DNA from: Planctomycetota bacterium
Lineage (GTDB): Bacteria > Planctomycetota > Planctomycetia > Pirellulales > UBA1268
DNA: 9,021 nucleotides
Reading direction: 5' to 3'
Assembly: GCA_003670825.1 (NCBI GenBank)
Contig: QWQL01000019.1
Location: 1-9,021, forward strand
Below are positions 4,765 through 9,021 of this stretch, piece by piece. Under the pieces are notes generated by a model. The model saw nothing but the letters and a program-made list of their open reading frames with translations, was not told the DNA's origin and ran no database searches. The translations under genes and the position numbers were made by a program. Positions within the stretch are counted from its first letter, which is position 1, and every line of letters starts with the position of its first letter.

Positions 4765-7212
4765 TCAGGCTGTTCGTTGGTCGGGATATTTGACCCGCCC
4801 GTGATACACGGCCGTCAGGCTCTTGACCAAACTCTGCTCGATGATACCCAGTTCCTCCAGCGTCAGGCCGCACTCGTCGAACTGCCCGTCGAGCAGCCGT
4901 TTCAGCGCCAGTTCGTGCACGAGGCTGGCGATCCGGGATGGGGTGGGTTCGGTGAGCGTGCGGCTGGCGCTCTCCACGGCGTCGGAGAGCATCATCACGG
5001 CCGACTCGCGGGTGCTCGGCTTCGGCCCCGGGTAGCGGTAGGTCTGCTCGTCCACCTCCTCGGCGTTCGGATCGGAGTGGGATCGTTCCTCGGCGCGGCG
5101 AAAGAAGTACTCGACCAGCGTGGTGCCGTGGTGCTCGGCGATCAGGTCGATGATCGGCTGCGGCAGGTTGTACTGGCGGGCGAGCTCCACGCCTTCCTTC
5201 ACGTGGGCCACGATGATGAGCGTGCTCATCGTAGGAACGAGCGACTCGTGGCGGTTCTCCTTGCCCTGATTCTCCACGAAGTAGGCCGGCTTGAGCATCT
5301 TGCCCACGTCGTGGAAGTAGGCGCCGACGCGGACGAGCAGGCCGCGGGCTCCGATCGCCTCCGCCGCCGCCTCGGCGAGGCTGGCGACGTTGATCGAGTG
5401 GTTGTAGGTGCCCGGGGCGCGGCGGACGAGTTCTTGGAGGAGGGGATGGGCGACGTCACCCACCTCCAGCAGGCTCAGGTCGGTGAGCACGCCAAACGTC
5501 CGCTCGATGAACGGAAGCAGCCCGGTCATCAGGAAGCCGGCCAGCAACGTCCAGACGCCCGTGCGGCCCGCCTCATAGAGCATCTGCAGATCGAGCGAGC
5601 GTTCCTGGAGCAGGCCGGTGCCGAGTTGCGTGAGCGTGGCCACGACGCCCGCCCAGAGGCCGACATAGATGAGTTTGCTACGGTTTCGGATCCGGCCCAT
5701 CCAGAAGATCATTGCGGCGGCGGCCGACGTCAGCGTGACGAAGGAGGCGAGCCCCCAGTCCATTCCCTGCGCCACCACGAGCGCCACCTGGGCCGCGATC
5801 AGCAGGGCTAGGTCTTCGTCGTAGGAGATTGCCACGGTCATCGCGAAGATCAGCAGCGGCACGATTTCCGCCTGCCAGGCGTCGTGTGCGGAAAGCATGC
5901 AGAGCACGACGGTGACAACCGACAGGCCGACGAGCGTGAGCACGTCACCGATGTTGTCGAGCAGTTTGCGGTGGTGGAGGTGGATGTAGAACCCTGAAAG
6001 GGCGAACATCGCTGCGAACAGGCCGAGCATGGAGAAGGTGCGGGCCAGCCGCTGCCGCGTGTCCCGCTGCCGCAGGTATTCGTCGTGCTCGCGGCGCAGC
6101 AGCACGATCCCCTCGCCCAACACGGGCGCGTTGGCCTCCGCGATCACGTCGCCGGCTGCGTAGCGGACGAACTGCGGCGGGGTCTTGGCGATCGCCTCGC
6201 GCTTGGCACGGTCGGTGCCGTCGCGGTCGATCTCGAGCGTGCCCGAGAGCCGCGGCTCGACCCAGGCGTAGATCCGGTCGGCCAGGGCCCCCTCGCCAAG
6301 TTCATCCTTGAGCCGTGTCTTCAGCCGGGCCTTGGCCTCGACAAGGACGACGTCCGACACCTGCACGCGGGTCGTCTCGGCAGCGTTGCCGATCGGATGA
6401 ACGTCGATCTCGTTCTGACTGCCCTCATCGTAGGCATGCTGGATCTTTTCGAGCACGCCCACGTTGAGCAGGTCCTGGAAGGCCAGGTCGATCGCCTTGT
6501 CGAAGAGCAGCAGTTTGTCTTTGCTATCGACGAGGCCACGAAACGTCTGGAAGGCCCGTTCGGCCTCCAGGAGTTCCTTGCTCGGCTGCGGAGGAGCGGA
6601 CTGGTTTGCGACAGGCTCTTGCCCGCCGGCTTCGGCCTCCTCGTTCCCGGCCGCCCGGGGGGCGGCCTCGCCGTCGACGGGCGGCTCCGGAGAGGCGGGC
6701 GGCCCTAAAGAGGCGGGCGGCTCCGGGGCGACGGGCGGGTCCGCTGGCTCTTCTGGCAGGGTCTGGAGCACCTCGGCTGCCTCGGGGGCAAACTCCAGCC
6801 ACGCCTCACTGACGCGGCGGTTGAGGGTCTCCGCGGCGGCGAGTTCTGCAGCCCGGTTTTTGAGCCCGTCGCGGAGGCGGACGACCGGCGCCTTGTCCTG
6901 CGCGTAGACCACCCGAACCTTCGCTGCCGCCCGCTCCTGGGCCGTGCGGGTGGCGTCGGGGTCTGGCTTCTCAAACGCCACCCGAGACACGAGACCGCGG
7001 GGCGGCACCGAGCCGAGCCGAAACGAAAACGGCTCCTCCCACCCGCGGAGCATTACCACCAGCAGCAAGGACGCGGCCGCGCAGATGCCGAGCCGGGCGA
7101 GCACTTCGGGCCGCGAGACCCGCGCGGCGAGGTCTCCCCAGAAGCCGTGGGGTGCATCGACGGAAGCCCCGCGGCGGATGCGGCGTCGCTTCTGGGGTGA
7201 GGTGGCGGCCAT
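4765..7212 (-). CDS. pgpH: 7TM-HD family phosphodiesterase (PgpH/YqfF-like), probable c-di-AMP hydrolase
   Basis: 815-residue membrane protein. Characterised PgpH proteins degrade cyclic di-AMP with a cytosolic HD domain and sense signals through an extracellular domain; the substrate here is inferred. Order of parts: basic N-terminus; one membrane helix (about 41-56); large extracytoplasmic 7TMR-HDED-type domain (about 60-385) interrupted by a Pro/Ala/Glu-rich stretch (153-212); seven hydrophobic segments (about 391-567); HD domain (about 595-770). Metal and catalytic residues are intact: H605 in TYNHS, H634-D635 in YFHDVGK, H670, H694-H695 in AEHHGTT, and D744 in MLSDAVE. The ENQ...NRHESL segment (647-657) is also typical. 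The ATG at 7212 was chosen because it lies 5 nt after the phoH stop and begins a basic, planctomycete-style N-terminus; the longer open frame would overlap phoH. The tight spacing implies co-transcription with phoH and ybeY. Confidence 0.93.
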   Translation of the reverse strand: MAATSPQKRRRIRRGASVDAPHGFWGDLAARVSRPEVLARLGICAAASLLLVVMLRGWEEPFSFRLGSVPPRGLVSRVAFEKPDPDATRTAQERAAAKVRVVYAQDKAPVVRLRDGLKNRAAELAAAETLNRRVSEAWLEFAPEAAEVLQTLPEEPADPPVAPEPPASLGPPASPEPPVDGEAAPRAAGNEEAEAGGQEPVANQSAPPQPSKELLEAERAFQTFRGLVDSKDKLLLFDKAIDLAFQDLLNVGVLEKIQHAYDEGSQNEIDVHPIGNAAETTRVQVSDVVLVEAKARLKTRLKDELGEGALADRIYAWVEPRLSGTLEIDRDGTDRAKREAIAKTPPQFVRYAAGDVIAEANAPVLGEGIVLLRREHDEYLRQRDTRQRLARTFSMLGLFAAMFALSGFYIHLHHRKLLDNIGDVLTLVGLSVVTVVLCMLSAHDAWQAEIVPLLIFAMTVAISYDEDLALLIAAQVALVVAQGMDWGLASFVTLTSAAAAMIFWMGRIRNRSKLIYVGLWAGVVATLTQLGTGLLQERSLDLQMLYEAGRTGVWTLLAGFLMTGLLPFIERTFGVLTDLSLLEVGDVAHPLLQELVRRAPGTYNHSINVASLAEAAAEAIGARGLLVRVGAYFHDVGKMLKPAYFVENQGKENRHESLVPTMSTLIIVAHVKEGVELARQYNLPQPIIDLIAEHHGTTLVEYFFRRAEERSHSDPNAEEVDEQTYRYPGPKPSTRESAVMMLSDAVESASRTLTEPTPSRIASLVHELALKRLLDGQFDECGLTLEELGIIEQSLVKSLTAVYHGRVKYPDQRTA
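6673..6744 (-). repeat. Four degenerate 18-bp repeats coding a proline-rich linker in the 7TM-HD protein
   Basis: Residues 157-180 of the 7TM-HD protein fall into four six-residue units: ADPPVA, PEPPAS, LGPPAS, PEPPVD. At DNA level these are four imperfect 18-bp tandem copies; the two inner ones share a GAGGCGGGCGGC core on the plus strand. They sit in a longer Pro/Ala/Glu/Gly-rich low-complexity stretch (about residues 153-212) inside the predicted extracytoplasmic domain, probably a flexible linker or surface insert that can change length by slippage. Confidence 0.8.
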
Positions 7213-7217
7213 GAGGA

Positions 7218-8147
7218 TCAGCGGTCGTAGGCTTCGACGATTTGTTGCACGAGCCGGTGCCGCATGATGTCGGCACCGCCGAGTCGCACCTCGCCGCATC
7301 CGGGAATCCCGCGGAGGCGACTGACGGCATCGACCAGCCCGCTGGTGCGTTCGGCAGGCAGGTCGATCTGCGTGGTGTCGCCCGAGATCACCATCTTCGA
7401 TCCCATGCCCAATCGTGTCAGAAACATCTTCATCTGTGACACGGTGGTGTTTTGCGCCTCGTCGAGAATGATGAAGGCATTGTTGAGCGTGCGGCCTCGC
7501 ATGTAGGCCAGCGGAATCATCTCCACGATGTCCTGCTCGGTGAGCCGCTTGAGGTGCTCGTAATCCATCATTTCCCGGAGGGCGTCCATCAGCGGCCGGA
7601 GGTAGGGATTGATCTTCGCCTGGAGGTCGCCCGGCAGGTATCCGAGGCTCTCACCCGCCTCGACGGCGGGGCGAACGAGCACGATCTTTCGCACCTGTTC
7701 CATCCGGAGGGCGGCCACCGCCATCGCGACGGCGAGGAACGTCTTTCCGCATCCCGCCGGGCCCGTGCAGAGCACGATGTCGTTGTCGCGAATCGCCTGG
7801 ACATACTCGGCCTGGCCGGCGGACCGCGGCACGAGCGGGCGGCCGGGCTTCTGCACCTCGATCGGCTCGTGCCGCAGCGGTGGCTCTGCCCCTGTGGCCA
7901 CGGCGAGAAGTCTCGTCACCTGATCGCTCTCCACGCCACCATGGTCGCGGGCGATGCGGTCGAGTTCCTCGAAGATCTCGGTTGCCAGTCGAACGGCCGG
8001 CTCGTCGCCATCGATGTGGATGGAGCCATCGCGGGCAGTGACACCCACGCCTAACGCGTCACGAATGCGGCGGAGGTGCGCGTCGCGGGGCCCAAAGATG
8101 GCGCCGAGTCGCTTCGAGTCGACAACCGCGATCGTGGAGCGGGGCAT
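7218..8147 (-). CDS. phoH: PhoH-like ATPase (YbeZ type)
   Basis: 309-residue P-loop NTPase of the PhoH/YbeZ family, a cytosolic ATPase thought to work with YbeY in ribosome and RNA metabolism. An N-terminal segment (about residues 1-75) resembles the KH-like domain of this family. The core begins near RPLVPRSAGQAEYVQAI (residues 103-119). Walker A is GPAGCGKT (129-136), the family block RPAVEAGESLGYLPGD is at 159-174, Walker B is FIILDEAQN (225-233), and SGDTTQ (255-260) is the sensor-like motif. Length is normal for the family. The ATG at 8147 is the first start in the open frame; no Shine-Dalgarno sequence is visible before it. It is the first gene of a seven-gene run; the next gene starts 5 nt after its stop, and ybeY is two genes downstream, which matches the known PhoH-YbeY association. 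Confidence 0.96.
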   Translation of the reverse strand: MPRSTIAVVDSKRLGAIFGPRDAHLRRIRDALGVGVTARDGSIHIDGDEPAVRLATEIFEELDRIARDHGGVESDQVTRLLAVATGAEPPLRHEPIEVQKPGRPLVPRSAGQAEYVQAIRDNDIVLCTGPAGCGKTFLAVAMAVAALRMEQVRKIVLVRPAVEAGESLGYLPGDLQAKINPYLRPLMDALREMMDYEHLKRLTEQDIVEMIPLAYMRGRTLNNAFIILDEAQNTTVSQMKMFLTRLGMGSKMVISGDTTQIDLPAERTSGLVDAVSRLRGIPGCGEVRLGGADIMRHRLVQQIVEAYDR

Positions 8148-8206
8148 CGAAACCCGCGGCGACTGTGGGTCGCCGACGGTCTCGGAGGAAGAGATCCAAT
8201 ACCCAC

Positions 8207-8212
8207 ACTATA
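8207..8212 (-). promoter_or_regulatory. Candidate -10 box of the phoH operon promoter
   Basis: The minus strand reads TATAGT, one mismatch from TATAAT, in the only sizeable gap upstream of the operon. Transcription would start near 8200, leaving a leader of about 50 nt before the phoH ATG. No good -35 hexamer is seen at 16-18 bp upstream, where the sequence is G-rich, so the call rests on the -10 and on position alone. Confidence 0.35.
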
Positions 8213-8249
8213 CCCCACGCTCCGCCCTCACCCTTTCCGGCAGCCCCCC

Positions 8250-8284
8250 CGCGTGAAAATAGCGGAAATTGAGCCTCTCACGCG
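8250..8284. repeat. 7-bp perfect inverted repeat in the cdsA-phoH gap
   Basis: CGCGTGA at 8250-8256 is matched by TCACGCG at 8278-8284 with a 21-nt spacer. The spacer is AT-rich for this window (GAAAATAGCGGAAATT). There is no T-run after the arm on the minus strand, where a G-run follows, so it does not look like an intrinsic terminator of cdsA. It lies about 40-75 bp upstream of the candidate phoH -10 box, so it could be an operator or an upstream promoter element. A 7-bp match over this distance could also be chance in GC-rich DNA. Confidence 0.4.
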
Positions 8285-8318
8285 TCGAGCGGTCCCCGCC
8301 GTCCCTCCGTGGGATCCC

Positions 8319-9021
8319 TCAGCCCGCGGCCCAGAGCATCCACGCGACCGGGGCGGCCAGGAGCAGCGAATCGACGAAGTCGAGAAAGCCCCCCATGCCG
8401 CCGAGGCTTTGGCCTGAGTCCTTCGCACCGCACTCCCGCTTGACCAACGACTCCGAGAGATCGCCCAGCATGCCGGCGAGGCCGACGAGAAGCCCATAGA
8501 CGGCCCAGCCGCCGAGTGGTGCCGAAGGAAACCCGCCACGGCCGATCACCAGCCAGGCCACGGCCAGCGACGCGGCCAGCGACCCGGCAGCGCCCTCCCA
8601 GGTCTTACCCGGACTCAACTGGGGCGCCATGCGATGGCGACCGACGAGCGTGCCCACGATGTACGCCGCCACGTCGCCTGCCTTGACGACAGCGATCAGG
8701 CTCACGATCGGCACGAGGCCGCAGAGCGGCGCGAGCGTTCGGGTGGGACCGGCGGCGAGCAGCCGCAGCCCCACCATGAACGAGAGCGGCAGACCGATCG
8801 CGACGACCGCGGCGATGTGTCCGGCGACTCGCTCCAGCCCGCCGTCACCAGGGGCATAGCGGGCCACCTCAACCGCGAACACGACCACGATCACCAGCCC
8901 GCAGGCAGCTGCAGCCCAGCCGAGCGTGGCGAGCGGAGCGGCATCGGCCGCGGGAATCCATGCTGCGAGGGCTGGCGCTGCGGCGATCGCGGCCACGACC
9001 AGTCGGGAGGCGAGCCCGCGA
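8319..9021 (-). CDS. cdsA: Phosphatidate cytidylyltransferase (CDP-diacylglycerol synthase), 5'-truncated by window edge
   Basis: Integral membrane enzyme that makes CDP-diacylglycerol from phosphatidic acid and CTP, the branch point for phospholipid synthesis. The frame is open to the window edge; 233 residues are visible, and the first ones (RGLASRLVVAAI) look like the usual start of the first membrane helix, so only a short N-terminal piece is probably missing. Several hydrophobic helices follow. Family motifs near the C-terminus are GDVAAYIVG, then SPGKTWEG, then the signature SLVKRECGAKDSG followed by GGMGGFLDFVDS (about 8370-8450). In the textbook signature the second part is PGHGG then LDR.D; here the His is Met and the Arg is Phe. 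The stop is TGA at 8319-8321. It is separated from phoH by 171 bp, so it may end an upstream lipid-synthesis operon rather than belong to the phoH operon. Confidence 0.93.
   Translation of the reverse strand, partial: RGLASRLVVAAIAAAPALAAWIPAADAAPLATLGWAAAACGLVIVVVFAVEVARYAPGDGGLERVAGHIAAVVAIGLPLSFMVGLRLLAAGPTRTLAPLCGLVPIVSLIAVVKAGDVAAYIVGTLVGRHRMAPQLSPGKTWEGAAGSLAASLAVAWLVIGRGGFPSAPLGGWAVYGLLVGLAGMLGDLSESLVKRECGAKDSGQSLGGMGGFLDFVDSLLLAAPVAWMLWAAG

Noticed and set aside
4441..5811. Long plus-strand open frame (456 codons) opposite ybeY and the 7TM-HD gene
   Set aside because: It lies antisense to the conserved HD domain and has low-information composition; a shadow of GC-rich coding sequence.
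8250..8284. Reading the 7-bp inverted repeat as the cdsA terminator
   Set aside because: The arm is followed on the minus strand by a G-run rather than a U-run, and the loop is 21 nt.

Overview
The window is GC-rich and every gene I can support lies on the minus strand, so it is described here in the direction of transcription, from high to low coordinates. The gene content and order (cdsA, then phoH, a 7TM-HD phosphodiesterase, ybeY, a CBS/HlyC-type membrane protein, recO, a BamD-like TPR lipoprotein and an LptE-like lipoprotein) point to a bacterium with an outer membrane. From memory this order is typical of Planctomycetes, and the protein sequences fit that phylum. The assignment is inference, because there is no rRNA or other phylogenetic marker here.

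Layout. 8319-9021: the C-terminal part of phosphatidate cytidylyltransferase (cdsA), whose 5' end is outside the window. 8148-8318: a 171-bp gap holding a candidate promoter (TATAGT), an AT-rich patch and a 7-bp inverted repeat. 7218-8147: phoH/ybeZ ATPase. 4765-7212: PgpH/YqfF-type 7TM-HD phosphodiesterase with a proline-rich insert. 4221-4745: ybeY rRNA-maturation metalloenzyme. 2932-4224: DUF21/CBS/CorC_HlyC membrane protein. 2166-2942: recO. 847-2169: BamD-like TPR lipoprotein. 275-823: LptE-like lipoprotein. 1-274: no convincing gene, but a perfect 20-bp inverted repeat with a nested second stem, and a pair of 13-nt direct repeats beside a small hairpin.

The seven genes from phoH to lptE are packed tightly: two 4-nt stop/start overlaps, one 11-nt overlap, and gaps of 5, 19 and 23 nt. 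They are very probably one transcript with translational coupling at several joints. The operon joins ribosome and RNA housekeeping (PhoH, YbeY), cyclic dinucleotide turnover (PgpH family), DNA repair (RecO) and outer-membrane biogenesis (BamD-like, LptE-like). This is mostly conserved core genome. I see no defence system, mobile element with a transposase, CRISPR array, tRNA or rRNA. The least explained signals are the nested inverted repeat downstream of lptE, the degenerate repeat next to it, and motif variants in YbeY and CdsA.
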